A program made the position numbers and the translations under genes. This document shows, piece by piece, positions 43,701 to 53,965 of a stretch of DNA of 64,000 bases (the stretch's first letter is position 1; each line of letters opens with the position of its first letter). Source of the DNA: Megaleporinus macrocephalus (lineage: Eukaryota; Chordata; Actinopteri; Characiformes; Anostomidae); contig CM038716.1 in the NCBI GenBank assembly GCA_021613375.1, positions 6,471,894 to 6,535,893 of the forward strand, in the 5' to 3' direction. Below the pieces are notes generated by a model. The model was given only the letters and a program-made list of their open reading frames with translations. It searched no databases and was not told the origin of the DNA.

Positions 43701-46700
43701 TCTGTACTTTCTACTCCTTACATTTACACTCCATTATCAGTACTTTCTACTCCTTACATTTACACTCCATTATCTGTACTTTCTACTCCTTACATTTACA
43801 CTCCATTTTCAGTACTTTCTACTCCTTACATTTACACTCCATTATCAGTACTTTCTACTCCCTACATTTACACTCCATTATCAGTACTTTCTACTCCTTA
43901 CATTTACACTCCATTTTCAGTACTTTCTACTCCTTACATTTTAAACATAGTCTCGTTACTCCTATTTCATTTACAGCTTGTTTTCATTCATGTACATTTA
44001 CATTCCAATAAAGATTATTGATAACGTGTCTTTAAAGTTTGAAGTTTAACTTCATTACAATACTTATAGATAACTAGTCATCATATCTTCTGCTTCATGA
44101 AACACATGTTAATGCTCAGCAGTACACAGATATACTTCTTTAATATATTTACATTGTACTAAACTACATTCATGTTCAATGGGCGTATATGCGGCTGAAA
44201 CAGGAAGCCTAGCGCATCCCAAATTTATCAACATTAACTTTTTAATATAACATTATAGTCATTATGACTTTTAGAAGAATGGGTTTTTGGGGAGGTGGGC
44301 TAGTGCACTATAGACCCCTGTGGTGGGGCCTAAACTTTTGTCCTTAATGGCATTTTTTCCCCTTACATTACCTTTACTTTTATACTTTAAGTAGTCCTGA
44401 AAGCAGTACTTTTACACCTTTACTGGAGTAAAAAGCTTGGGTTGATACTTTAACTTCTATAGAAGTATTTTTAAACCCTAGTATCTATACTTCTACCTGA
44501 GTAATGACTGTGAATACTTTTGACACCTTTGCCTATGATGCTGTACATACTTTGTACAAGTCTGTCTGATTTCCCTCAATTAAATGGTTGAGACGTTAAA
44601 CAGAGCCATGCAGAGTGGGTTTGGTGGGGAACAGTTGATTGTAGAGACTCTTTGCAGTGGTGTTGGTGGAAAGCATGTCTTTATTGTATTTGCTATCACA
44701 ACCAGCAGTGAACCTACACGTGTCTCCTGAATGTTTGAATGTTGATGATGGTAAAATTGTGGAAATCTGAAATATCATGTTTTCTTCACCTCATGCTCTG
44801 CATGTATCCTTCCATCATGAAGGGATTTGAGGGATTGAGACCAAAATCTTATCAAAACTGTTATAAAATCAGCATCTCAGACATCATTACTATTTCCTAT
44901 GACAACATCCTGTGGGGCAGCTTTAGGAGGCAGACGTCTGGTTCCATTCACCACCACTGTGAAATATTAGTGGTGACTCCAATAGAACATTTCACACCAA
45001 ACCATTCCGAATGGCTTTATTTACTTCTTAAGCATTTTATTCTATATGTTAGCTTGTTATATTAAGGTAAAGGTAAAATATGAATTGAATGTCTTTCAGT
45101 TACATGAGGTTGCTGAAAGGAATTTGCTCTCTCTCTCTCTCTCTTTAAGGCGTTTGTGTGCTGAGCGCTGTTTCCTGGTACGCGGCACGCATTGTTCAAG
45201 AATTCTACAGTCCTTCGTATTTAGCAAGAAAGTGAGTAACTGGAGACGATCGCACACAAACACGTGTGACACACGCCAGTGCTTCTTGTACATGTATACA
45301 GTACTGTGCACAAGTCTGAGGTATTTAATTTCTAGTATAAACAGCCACTAAATACAAGTTAATCATCTATCTGGAGATGTTTTTGAGGAGTTCAGATATA
45401 CTAAGATCTATAATGGAGGAGAAAGTCAATGTAAAACAAACTGAAGTTTCCAAAACTGGAGTTTAATAACAGATTAAAAGCATCTTTGAAAAAAAGAAGG
45501 CGAAGAAATCAAGCTCCACTCCTGCATCCTTCCACTGTGAGAAGACTCCTGGGTCTGAAAAGATCTGTAGCTTTTCAAGAAGCTCCTCACTGAGAAAAGA
45601 AGATACAAACACATCAAACAAGGAAGCTGCTAGCTTTCTAAGAACAGTAAACTGACCGCCCCAGAGTCCAGAACCTCAACATTGCTGAATGTGTTTGTTT
45701 GGATAGTGAGAAGTACGTAGACTTTTGCACAGTGCTGTATGACTATCTTCAGAGAAGAAGATGCTTTATCCATCCATAGCGTCCACAGTAGTATTGCTGG
45801 CAACATTGCTTGTGGAATCGTGGACCTAAACAAAGATTGTGTATATGTATGCAGGTATGAGCTAGGTACTGGGCTCTACTTGGGCTGGGCTGCAGCAGCA
45901 TTGGTGATTTTGGGTGGAGCGATGCTGTGTGGATCCTTCAGAAGAGCAGCGCCGCCGTCGAACTCAAGGTGAGGGGCATATACGTGCAGACAGACATCAA
46001 TTCAGCTCCATTCCCCAAACTCTTTTTAAAGGGAGTTAGTTGGGTCATTGTTTTCCTCAGACTTATTGTAGTAAATGGGCCCTCAGACAATGTAGGGTCG
46101 TTGGTTGCTCAGACATGGTAGGGTCAGTAGTTCCTTAGACTCAATCAGAGTCAGTGGTTCCTCAGGTCAAATATGGCAAATTGTTTCTCAGACGCAGTAG
46201 GCTCAATGGTTCCTCGGATTCAGTCAGGTCAATGGTTCCGCAGACTCAGTACAGTCAGTGGTTCCACAGACTCAGCAGAGTGAATGACACAGTAGGGTCA
46301 ATGGGTCTTCAATGTAGCGTCATTGGTTTCACAGACATGGTAGGGTCAATAGTTCCTTAGACTCAATCAGAGTCAGTGGTTCCTCAGGTCAAATATGGCA
46401 AATTGTTCCTCAGACCCAGTAGGCTCAATGGTTCCTCCGATTCAGTCAGGTCAATGGTTCCGCAGACTCAGTACAGTCAATGGTTCCACAGACTCAGCAG
46501 AGTGAATGACACAGTAGGGTCAATGGGTCTTCAATGTAGCGTCATTGGTTTCTCAGACATGGTAGGGTCAATAGTTCCCTAGACTCAGACACAGTGTTTC
46601 CTCTGGTATGGTTAATAGTTGCTCAGTTGCTTAGTAAAGGTCCTTCAGATTCAGTACTGTCAATGGTTTCTCAGTCACAGTATGGTCAATGGTTCCTTGG

Positions 46701-47163
46701 CCACAATGGAGTCAATAGTTCCTTAGACTCACTAGGGTCAGTAGTTGATTGGGGCCATAGTTCCTTAGATGTAGTGTAATCAGTGGTTCGTTAGACTCCA
46801 TAGGGCCAATGGCTCATTGGGATCAATGATTTCAGTGGTTCCTTATACTCAATAGGGGCAATGGTTCCTCAACTATAGCAGTGTCGAAGGTTCTTTAGCT
46901 GCAGTAGGGTCAAAGAACAGCGTTTTTATATTTATCAATTGAAGGGTGTTTCCTTGTTTGTAAGAGTCTTTGTTAGTCGTTATGTAACAGAATGGATGGG
47001 TTAATAAGTTCAGTATATAAAACAGATGAGTAATTGAAACTGAGAGAAGATGGGGAAGTTCTTCAGCCCACTTTAAAAGATCTTATTGCACGACGCATGG
47101 CGAGCATTCAAATGCAAGAATTGTGAGCAAATGTAGAGTGAATGTGTCAACTATACAGGATCT

Positions 47164-47201
<38 letters not shown>

Positions 47202-47292
47202 GGCTTACAACTATAACTACTCTGGTCAAGGTCAGAAGATCTATAAAGCCACCCCCACATCGGAGAACAGCAGCTCCAAAGCATACGTCTGA
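35392..47292 (+). CDS. Claudin of the claudin-10/15 group with two alternative first coding exons
   Basis: Four-pass tight-junction protein; claudins 10 and 15 form paracellular ion channels whose selectivity is set by extracellular loop 1. Alternative first exons are 1a 35392-35611 and 1b 38179-38395. Shared exons are 42860-43024, 45150-45231, 45855-45968 and 47202-47292. Both first exons end in phase 1 and fit exon 2, giving 223 or 222 aa. The W..[GN]LW..C..C signature is W30, GLW48-50, C53, C63 in 1a and W29, NLW47-49, C52, C62 in 1b. Later landmarks are AYVQVCRALMIFAMVLGL, LKCTKLGS, TAGIMFILSG, SWYAARIVQEFYSP, KYELGTGLYLGWAAAALV and a C-terminal KAYV PDZ ligand. Claudin-15-like is my preferred identity by residues; the two first exons recall claudin-10. 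An alternative reading is two tandem genes of which the first lost its 3' exons. Confidence 0.93.
35612..36659. other. Claudin intron after exon 1a, unique part
   Basis: AT-rich; short TACAGTAAT motifs become denser toward 36.6 kb and merge into the array that follows. No gene seen. Confidence 0.5.
36660..37660. repeat. AT-rich minisatellite between claudin exons 1a and 1b
   Basis: Built of TAGTAATACTAATGTAA and AAGCAGTACTAATTTATAG modules, with a longer period of about 85-90 bp clearest from 36890 to 37330. Units diverge toward both edges. No coding potential. Confidence 0.85.
37767..37796. repeat. (CA)n microsatellite
   Basis: About 15 CA units in the claudin 1a-1b interval, followed by a (CAT)n tract at about 37896-37925. 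Confidence 0.95.
38179..38395 (+). CDS. Claudin first coding exon 1b
   Basis: Encodes MSMVVEAFGFLLSVGGI onwards, ending SLLAME. The loop has E46, E54 and E66 against R27, R30, K60 and K63, so it is more acidic than 1a. The donor is GTAACA at 38396, followed by (CA)n. About 60 bases upstream are several CAG acceptor-like motifs, so a separate 5' non-coding exon is possible. Confidence 0.92.
38500..39220. mobile_element. Two family C MITE copies
   Basis: 38500-38690 is an eroded reverse copy (TTGGAGCATTTCTATTGGTC). 38985-39220 is a forward copy (GAATGGACCAATAGAAATGC, TTGACTTGCATTGAAAGTG, TCTCCTGTAAAGTTGCCG). Both lie in the claudin intron before exon 2. Confidence 0.65.
39280..39450 (+). mobile_element. 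SINE fragment
   Basis: GATGTGCCCTTGAGCAAGAC, ACCTAACGCCCAACTGCTCC and CCGGGTACTGTGGATAGGG form the conserved body of a common fish tRNA-derived SINE. Pol III box ends are not clear. Confidence 0.65.
39451..39985. other. Claudin intron, unclassified
   Basis: G-rich run at 39425-39460, otherwise nothing recognised. Confidence 0.45.
39986..41090. repeat. 18/36-bp minisatellite in claudin intron
   Basis: Units of 18 bp (AGCTTTTGCTTGGTGGTC, AGTTTTCTCTTGGTGGTT) alternate to give a 36-bp higher-order period, clearest at 40280-40740. The pyrimidine-rich strand reads as a hydrophobic pseudo-peptide (FCLVVSFLLVVS), which could be mistaken for a membrane protein. The start codon and tail are unrelated and it lies in an intron. 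The opposite strand reads NHQEKADHQAK. Confidence 0.95.
41091..41960. other. Claudin intron with GGTGGAAC MITE fragments
   Basis: GCATTTAAGGTGGAACGAAG at about 41584 and GCATTTAAAGTGGAACC at about 41902 belong to the palindromic family seen at 15.7-16.1 kb and 51.5-51.9 kb. The rest is unclassified. Confidence 0.5.
41961..42480. repeat. Degenerate GGTCAATGGTTCC repeat block (copy 1)
   Basis: Irregular units of 20-25 bp (AGGGTCAATAGTTCCTTAG, CAGACTCAG). A region at about 41990-42215 matches two tandem 222-bp units at 46137-46580 in claudin intron 4. The two blocks are 4 kb apart in the same gene and in the same orientation. Confidence 0.85.
42860..43024 (+). CDS. Claudin exon 2 (shared)
   Basis: Encodes YVQVCRALMIFAMVLGL, FSILLSALGLKCTKLG and LTLTAGIMFILSG: transmembrane helix 2, the short cytoplasmic loop and the start of helix 3. 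The acceptor is GTGTTGCAG after a (GT)-rich tract; the donor is GTCTGT at 43025. Confidence 0.95.
43066..44531. mobile_element. Inverted-repeat DNA element hosting a 36-bp minisatellite
   Basis: The left edge AGAGGTGTCAAGTAATGAAG mirrors the right edge ACTTTTGACACCTTTG. Adjacent subterminal stretches are rich in AAGTA and TACTT motifs (TTTACTGGAGTAAAAAGC on the right, TTTACTGGAGTAATTACT on the left), a pattern of common fish hAT-like elements. The left part is filled by the 43165-43940 minisatellite. No transposase. Confidence 0.65.
43165..43940. repeat. 36-bp minisatellite with alternating A/B units
   Basis: A 36-bp unit containing CTACTCCTTACATTTACACT, about 21 copies. Two variants, CATTATCAG and CATTTTCAG, alternate strictly from about 43230 to 43660, giving a 72-bp higher-order repeat. 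Confidence 0.95.
44532..45149. other. Claudin intron 2, distal part
   Basis: About 44860-45020 includes repeat phrases shared with 1905-2035 and 54090-54240. It ends in (CT)n at 45128-45145, which serves as the polypyrimidine tract of exon 3. Confidence 0.5.
45150..45231 (+). CDS. Claudin exon 3 (shared)
   Basis: Encodes VCVLSAVSWYAARIVQEF and YSPSYLARK: the end of helix 3 and extracellular loop 2. The acceptor is (CT)n TTTAAG, an AAG rather than CAG; the donor is GTGAGT at 45232. Confidence 0.93.
45297..45742. mobile_element. Tc1/mariner-type MITE
   Basis: Left end TACAGTACTGTGCACAAGTC and right end GACTTTTGCACAGTGCTGTA are inverted complements flanked by TA, the hallmark of Tc1/mariner target sites. 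The interior of about 400 bp has decayed transposase-like phrases (CTCCTCACTGAGAAAAGAAG) but no intact frame. It lies in claudin intron 3. Confidence 0.8.
45855..45968 (+). CDS. Claudin exon 4 (shared)
   Basis: Encodes YELGTGLYLGWAAAALVILG, then GAMLCGSFRRAAPPSNS: transmembrane helix 4 and the start of the cytoplasmic tail. The acceptor is TGTATGCAG; the donor is GTGAGG at 45969. Confidence 0.95.
46050..46905. repeat. Degenerate GGTCAATGGTTCC repeat block (copy 2) with 222-bp tandem units
   Basis: Same family as 41961-42480. Two 222-bp units lie back to back (about 46137-46358 and 46359-46580) and are over 95% alike by eye; each matches the unit near 41990. The distal part (46590-46900) also matches 42220-42480, so the whole block appears duplicated between introns. 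Confidence 0.87.
47202..47292 (+). CDS. Claudin exon 5 (terminal, shared)
   Basis: Encodes AYNYNYSGQGQKIYKATPTS and ENSSSKAYV, ending TGA at 47290-47292. The cytoplasmic tail is tyrosine-rich and ends in YV, the ligand of ZO-protein PDZ1 domains. The acceptor is an uninterrupted (CT)n ending CAG at 47199-47201. Confidence 0.95.
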
Positions 47293-47640
47293 AAAAGCTA
47301 AAAATGTACTTTGGTTTCAGCTTTTTTTAAAAAAAAAAACAAAAACTGAAATGCTTGTAACACCTAAGCCCACATAAAAAGTGCTGTTGTTTGTACAAAC
47401 TTGTCTGAAATCGTGTGTATATGTGTTCATGTATTAACGAGCTATATTAACGCCCTTGTGTGTCTGTATCTGTTGTTACATTAAGAGATTCTCACACTGT
47501 ATTTCTGTATAATTGAATCATCGTTATATTTTTGTTGTTATGGTGTAAAAAATGTTATGTTGAGTTTATGAGAATAGTGGATGTTAAATAGTCACTATTT
47601 GTTAATGTGATTAAACATTTGCCTCGACATGACTGACTGT
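47293..47640 (+). other. Claudin 3' UTR
   Basis: AT-rich 3' untranslated sequence with an ATTAAA at 47610-47615, the best polyadenylation signal. Confidence 0.65.
47610..47615 (+). terminator. Candidate claudin polyadenylation signal
   Basis: ATTAAA, the common variant signal, 318 bases after the stop codon. Confidence 0.5.
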
Positions 47641-49075
47641 TTCTTGGTGAACTGTCTCCCTCTGCTGGACGTTGCCTCTTACTGCTCTACAACACTTGCC
47701 ATTTGTGTTTGCACACATAGGTATTTGACCTGAGACACCCACATACACACACTAGGGGGCAGTAGTGAGCATCCTTGTCCGGAGTGGTGGGCAGCCCAAT
47801 GCACAGCTCCCAGAGAGCAGTTGAGGGTTGAATATCTTTCTCAAGGGTACTTCAGTCGTCTCCTGTCAGTTCAGGGTATTGAACCAACAACCTTCTGATC
47901 ACTGGTTCCCTCAGGCCTATGACTGGCACCACTTCATTTTAAATTTAATTTAAACTAATTGAATAAAAATAAGTTTTTGCTTAAGATTTGATGAGAATTT
48001 CTAATAACTGAACATATAATTGACTTTTTTCATTTTTTATGTGCAGTAATATTTTTTTAATTGTAAACCATATATGTATCTATTTAATGCTGATATACAT
48101 TGTGATTCTCTGTTTACAGGATTGTTTCTCTCTTTTAATGTCTATAATTGTATCATTTTTTTCAAATCTTTGAAAACGTATTATTATTAATTATTGGAAG
48201 TTAATTTTATTATTCTGTGCTGTTTCAGTATTCTGTATATATACATCACTACTACACTGACTAAATGGATAAATAAAACAAAATAATAAACAAATAAATA
48301 CCACGATAGATTAATAATTAATGAAGATAAATACAAAAAAGAATATAATTTCATAATAAAAGTCTGACATTCTTAATATGTAGCACAGCTCCAGATATAG
48401 TTTATATCATTTATTACTTTGAGGGATGTGATATAAATACTCCATTTCTATTTTAAACACTCATATTTTTGGAAATGTAGAAATTAGCTTTTATGAATTA
48501 AATGTTTTGAGCATAAAACACATTCAAGAGTGGTTATAAGAATTTATATAGATGTCATAACAAAAGATCTCTCTTATAGTAACGCAGTGAAGAAAAAAAC
48601 GCGAATGATTATAAAACCAGTGAACCCCTGATTCAGTTCTTCTTTAGAAAATATAGATAATCTGTCTGTACATCAGAAGAATCAGAAGAATATAATCAGT
48701 TAGAATTGTTTTTGTTTGGCTTCATTAACAAATGAGATATTTACATGTATAAATATCCAGTTTTAAATTTATTTGTCATCAGCGTACTATAGTTTGGCGG
48801 TTTCAAAGGAATTGAGCCAATATTATTTAGCGCAATAAAACTGACATTAAATAAGATATAATTAGATTAAATTAAAGCTTCCTCAGTTAGAAAAAAAATA
48901 AACGCAGAGGCTGGATAACTGAGAAAATAACAAATCCAGTTTATTTTTTAAAAGAACTGTAGAGGGGTAAAAAATCAAGACCAGCACTAATAGAGGAATT
49001 CATTAAAAAGCGGATCTCTGAATATAATGAGACTTATTTTTTTTTATTATTATTATTATTTTAGAAATCGATGGT
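47641..49075. other. AT-rich intergenic spacer
   Basis: About 47745-47920 is a SINE-like fragment (CTAGGGGGCAGTAGTGAGC, TATCTTTCTCAAGGGTACTTC). From 47930 to 49000 the sequence is very AT-rich and has no recognised feature. (TTA)n lies at 49040-49060. Confidence 0.55.
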
Positions 49076-49079
49076 TCGA

Positions 49080-49361
49080 CATAAAAGCTGACGGCTCTGC
49101 GTCAATGACGTCATTTTCCCGCGTCTGTCTCGGCGGAAGAGACGCCGCGCGAAAGCGGACATGGCGGACCCGGATGTGGAGAGCGGGGTGGGCTAGAGCA
49201 GTTTATCCGAGTTTATTAGAGATTCGCTGAGATTATCGATACGGCCAGCGGCTCCGTTCCCAATCAAGAGGATCGACCCGCTCAGCGCGGAGGGTGCGCG
49301 TGCTGCACGAGAGAGCGGGAGAGGAAGAGAGCGAGCGGAGCGCCGCGCGCGCCGGTGGGAG
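49080..49361 (+). promoter_or_regulatory. atg16l1: CpG-rich promoter and probable non-coding first exon of atg16l1
   Basis: An abrupt rise in CG dinucleotides (GACGCCGCGCGAAAGCGG, GCGCCGCGCGCGCCGG) after AT-rich spacer marks a CpG-island promoter. A donor, GGGAG|GTAACC, sits at 49362. A short upstream reading frame, ATG at 49161 to TAG at 49194 (11 codons), precedes it. The next plus-strand coding exon with an acceptor is that of atg16l1 at 56484, so this is most simply its 5' exon. CGTT- and CGCG-rich sequence continues to about 49600. The linkage is inferred, not proven. Confidence 0.6.
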
Positions 49362-49689
49362 GTAACCTGTTTACACCCGGCTAACGGCTTAGCTTAGCTT
49401 AGCCTAGCCTGGCGCAGAGGGAGAGTCAGTAATCAGTCATCAGTTCAAACCTATCACTTATCGATAGTGTGACCGTCGCGCGCTGCCGTTCGGCGGAACG
49501 AATGTATCGATTCTGAGATCGGTTCGATCCGGTAGAACGTTCGTTCGGCTCGCGCGCGTGAACACACAGCGCTGACTTATAACCTGCAGCCGCCGTTCGG
49601 TACACGTTCTGCTCCCATCAGTTCACTCCGGTCCTTCTGGTTCTGCTGAGTCACAACACTGAGACCCTCCGCTCACATCACTTACTCAT

Positions 49690-51520
49690 AAAAACTGTCC
49701 ATGACTCGGTACCGCGAGCAGTATTATCTTGTTCTCACGTCTTGGCTTCGACCCCGTTATCTCAGTCCCACACCTTACTTACTGATTTGTTTCAGTTCTT
49801 TGCTTTTCCTAGTCATCCCTTCTCTAAGCATCCCTAAATCTTGTTGCCACACCTTACTAAACCATGACACAACTTCATTATCTTGTTCACATGCCTTAGT
49901 TAATCATAGCCTGATTCAGTTATCTCATTCTCACCCCTTACTAAACCATAACGTGACTTAATGATTTCGTTCCCGTGCTGTACAAACTCATAATACAACT
50001 TGTCTTGTTCCTATGCCTTACTATAACATAGCAAGGCTTAATTATCCCATTCCCACACTTTACTAAAGCATTGTCATTGCTTAATTATCTTGTTTTCATG
50101 CCTTAGTTAATTGTGGCCTCACTTAATTATCTCATTCCCACAGCTTCCTAAGTCATGACAGGGAATGACTTAATTATCTTTGTTCCCATGCCATACTATA
50201 TCATGGTATGACTTAATTATCTCATTCCCACACCTTACTAAACCATGACACAACTTCATTATCTTCTTCACATGCCTTAGTTAATCATAGCCTGATTCAG
50301 TTATCTCATTCTCACCCCTTACTAAACCATAACGTGACTTAATGATTTCGTTCCCGTGCTGTACAAACTCATGACACAACTTGTCTTGTTCCTATGCCTT
50401 GCTATAACATAGCGAGACTTAATTATCTTATTCCTACACGTTATTAAAGCATTGTCATTGCTTAATTATCTTGTTTTTATGCCTTATTTAATAGTGGCTT
50501 CACTTAATTATCTCTTATTAATTATCTCTTCCTAAATCATGACAGGGAATGACTGAATTATCTTGTTCCCGTGTCGTACAAAATTATAACACAACTTGTC
50601 TTGTTCCCATGCCGTACTATATCATGGCATGACTTGATTATCTCATTCCCACACTATTACTAAATCATGACATGACCTATCTTGTTCTTATGCCTTACTA
50701 TAACAGGGCATGACTTAATTATCTCATTCTCACACTTTACAAAAGCATTGACATTGCTTAATTATCTTGTTTCCATGCCTTACTAGATCATGTCACGACT
50801 TAATTATCTTGTTCCCGTGCCGTACAAAATCATAACACAACTTGTCTTGTTCCTTTGACATATATATCATGGCATGACTTAATTATCTCATTCCTAAATC
50901 ATTGTCATTGCTTAATTATGTTGTTTTCATGCCTTAGTTAATTGTGGCCTCACTTAATTGTCTCTTATTAATTATCTCTTCCTAAATCATGACAGGGAAT
51001 GAATGAATTATCTCGTTTCCATGCCTTACTAGATTATGTCACAACTTAATTATCTTGTTCCCACACTTTCTAAATCATTGACATTGCTTACTTATCTTGT
51101 TTTCATCCCGTAGTTAATTGTGGCCTCAACTAATTATCTCATTCTTCCAAATCATGACATGACATAATTATCTTGTTTCCACGCCATGCTAAATCATGAG
51201 ACACTTTAATTATCTTGTTCCCACGTCTTAATAAATCATGTCACAACTTAATTATCTAGTTCTCATGTCTTATTAAGTCATGAGACCACTTAATTTTCTT
51301 GTTCCCACTTATTAAATCATGACATGGTTTAATTAACTTGTTTCCATGCCTTACAAAGTTGTGTCCTGACTTACTTATCTCATTCCCACGCCTTACTAAG
51401 TAGAGGACTCATCTATTATTTTGGTTTATCTGATTAGCTGGATCCCACGTGCTACTAAATCTGCACGTAATTATCTTGTTCCTACACCTTATTAAATCAT
51501 TGCGTGACTTCAAGAAAATA
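49690..51520. repeat. atg16l1: Degenerate ~45-bp repeat array in atg16l1 intron 1
   Basis: About 40 diverged units of the form GACTTAATTATCTTGTTCCC, ATGCCTTACTAAATCATGAC. A larger duplication is visible: 49810-50000 resembles 50210-50390. Units are much more diverged than those in mb21d2 and parl, so the array is older. Confidence 0.88.
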
Positions 51521-51549
51521 AAGGGAGGAGCTGTTTTCTACAACGCCGA

Positions 51550-51905
51550 AGTCTGTTTCTTGTTCGCCAGCTTCTTGTTAGAATTTTCTCGTTCCACCTT
51601 AAACGGTGCAGCAGTTATGATAGTGCCTCGGGCCTCGGGCTGTAACTGCAGCACTACTTAAGGTGGAACAAGAAAATTCGAATAGTAAGCTGGCAAATAA
51701 GAAGATGAACATTACTGAGATTCAAGCAGAGCTATTATTACTGAGAGTTTGGAGAATCATAGGAGGTGGTCCATGCTGGAATTTTTTTGTTCCACCTTAA
51801 ATGGTGTAGCATGAGAAAACTTCAGCCCCCAGAATGTAACTGCTGTACTCTTTAAGGTGGAATGAGAAAATTTGAAACAGGAAGCTTGCAAATGAGAAGT
51901 ACTAC
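51550..51905. mobile_element. Palindromic GGTGGAAC MITE copies
   Basis: TTTTCTCGTTCCACCTTAAA near 51584 mirrors CTTAAGGTGGAACAAGAAAA near 51657, flanked by GCCAGCTTCTT and AAGCTGGC. A second copy is at 51780-51870. No coding capacity. The same family is at 15.7-16.1, 41.58 and 41.9 kb. Confidence 0.75.
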
Positions 51906-52799
51906 ATTCCTGAGATGTAGAATTGAGCGGGACTGTTATTACTCAGTAGCTCTGAGTTTGGAGAATTACAGGAGGTGGTTCACTCTGGGATTATTGCCCA
52001 GCAACCTTGGCAGATTCATACTGGATTAAAATCCCTGAGGTCGTCAGTTAACCCTTACAACCCTTAGAGTTGTGGGCAAATGCATAGTTTTCTGTTAGCC
52101 TTGGTTATTTTTGAACTGTTTAAGCTACAGAGATGATACACATGTCAGAACGTTCAGTAGACCCCAGTCCAGGCCTTGGCTTGTCATCAAGCTGTGATGT
52201 CAGCATCAGTGAGCACTCCATCATTCATCTCATAACAAAGGGTTTAATACTTTGACATGATTGACACATCAGAACACCCAGGAGACCCTTGCCTTATTGA
52301 ATACAGTGGTTTCACCCACCTCTGACCACCCACCAGCCAACAATCCAACTCCAAAAACCACTCACTGCTAATATATTGGTTCTCTGCTTTAAAAATAAAG
52401 CCTGTCTTGCTTTGTAACAAAGTTTTAGCGCTCAGCGTGATTCCAGTTCTAGTCATGCATGTTCACTCAGTAATAAGCGATAGAGTGCATTAACTGCATT
52501 TTCAGCTCACAAACACTTCTTAAAGGCATCTGAGCTAATACTTGATTTGGAGGCCTGTACGGACAAATATTCAAGGAGTTTTGCAGCCACTAGCTAACAA
52601 ATCAGCCAAATTATAAATAGGATATTAAAATTCTGTTGTACCTATATTTGAAATTATGGCATGGGTCTCTTTACGCCAGGGTCTCTTGACCATAACAATA
52701 TATGGCACATATAACTGTCTCATGTCAATACTTTGTAATTGTACTTGAGCAAAATAGCAAAACAATTACACAATATTAATACTAATAATTATAAGGGTT
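51906..52799. other. atg16l1 intron 1, unclassified
   Basis: About 0.9 kb with no recognised gene or repeat family. Confidence 0.5.
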
Positions 52800-53580
52800 A
52801 GAGGTGGTCCGAGCAGCATTTTTGTAGCCAATACCGATTGAAGGTGGGGATATATGTCATGGCACACTATGGCAATTATTAGTTAGTAATTATGATTAGA
52901 AATATCGAATATCGGGATATTATCTTTAGTGATACTGTATCGATTCTCAAAAACACTGTATCTATACACAGATTCCTGGCAGGCAGTGAATCATTGTGTG
53001 TTGTGTTTAAACCTCTGACCACTAGATGGCAGTGTTGTAATCCATTTTCAGCTCCACTCCAACATTAACAAGCAGCACAAGGGCGCAGTGCTATTGTAAG
53101 CATTGACAAACCTGTTCATACAGTGGTGTGTTTTAATAGTAGGATTTGAAAAATCGCTATATCAGTATATTGTGATATATTGAATGGAGAGCGCTGATGT
53201 TACAGATGTTACAGAATGTCCTGGATGAGTCTGAGTCACATACGGTAATGACTGCCAGGCAAGCGACATGTTTTCTATCAGCACATGCAGTTCCACCATG
53301 AACTGTTCTCACGAGGCCGCTGCTTTAGTCAGTCTGTGGAAAATGAAAGTGTTTGTGTTTCCACCTAGTGGTTCAGGTAGGAATTACATGGACCTGGCCG
53401 GAGGGGGTTTCACAGAGGGCTCCTCTTCCTGGATGAAACGCTAGCTGGAGACACAGAAATTAGGCTCATTTGTTTAATGCTCTCGGAATCGGCTAAATTA
53501 GAGAAATATCGACCGATCACATATTTTGATTAAAAATCGGCCGAAACCGATACATAGCTGATCGATCCTTCCGTCTCCAA
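52800..53580. mobile_element. Family A element copy with a second repeat nested inside
   Basis: Ends match the 2115-2880 element (CCGATCACATATTTTGATTAA, AGCTGATCGATCCTTCCG). The 52890-53135 interior is the repeat also found at 28145-28400, suggesting nesting. Confidence 0.7.
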
Positions 53581-53624
53581 TAAGGGTTATTCCTGAAACG
53601 ACACCACATACCCACAGAAAACGA

Positions 53625-53965
53625 ATCCAGCTGGAGTAGGCCTTCACTCGTCCTGCTGGACCAGCGCAGTGGCTGTGAGCTGAATCTGAGTGTAGACTTC
53701 GTGCTGATTAGACTCACCTTTAACCTCTTCTGCTGGTTCTCAATCCAACCTTTGGCCGTTCATGGTTTCGTCCTACTCTGGTGTACGTGAGCGGCGCTAA
53801 TCCTGGAGCTCCACAGATGAAATTGCTCCGCGGGGAGCCGACCTGATGCCCTGCTTAAGCGGAATTGCCTTGTGAATTTGGCTCCCTGTGATCCCATCGA
53901 CGCTGCTCCGCACTCTAAATAGGTGATGGAACTACGGTGGGACACACGTAGGGTCGAACGTGGTC
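53625..53965 (-). other. Unclassified GC-richer block with minus-strand open stretch
   Basis: Read on the minus strand, 53945 down to about 53720 gives SSITYLECGAASMGSQGAKF, RLPAEQFHLWSSRISAAHV, one in-frame stop, then TAKGWIENQQKRLK directly before GTGAGT at about 53717. It is single copy in this window. It may be a decayed mobile-element exon or a SINE with a GGGTCGAACG B-box-like motif at about 53951. I cannot name it. Confidence 0.3.

Noticed and set aside
53940..53960. Possible tRNA or SINE B-box (GGGTCGAACG)
   Set aside because: No matching A-box or cloverleaf could be laid out by eye, so not called as a tRNA.
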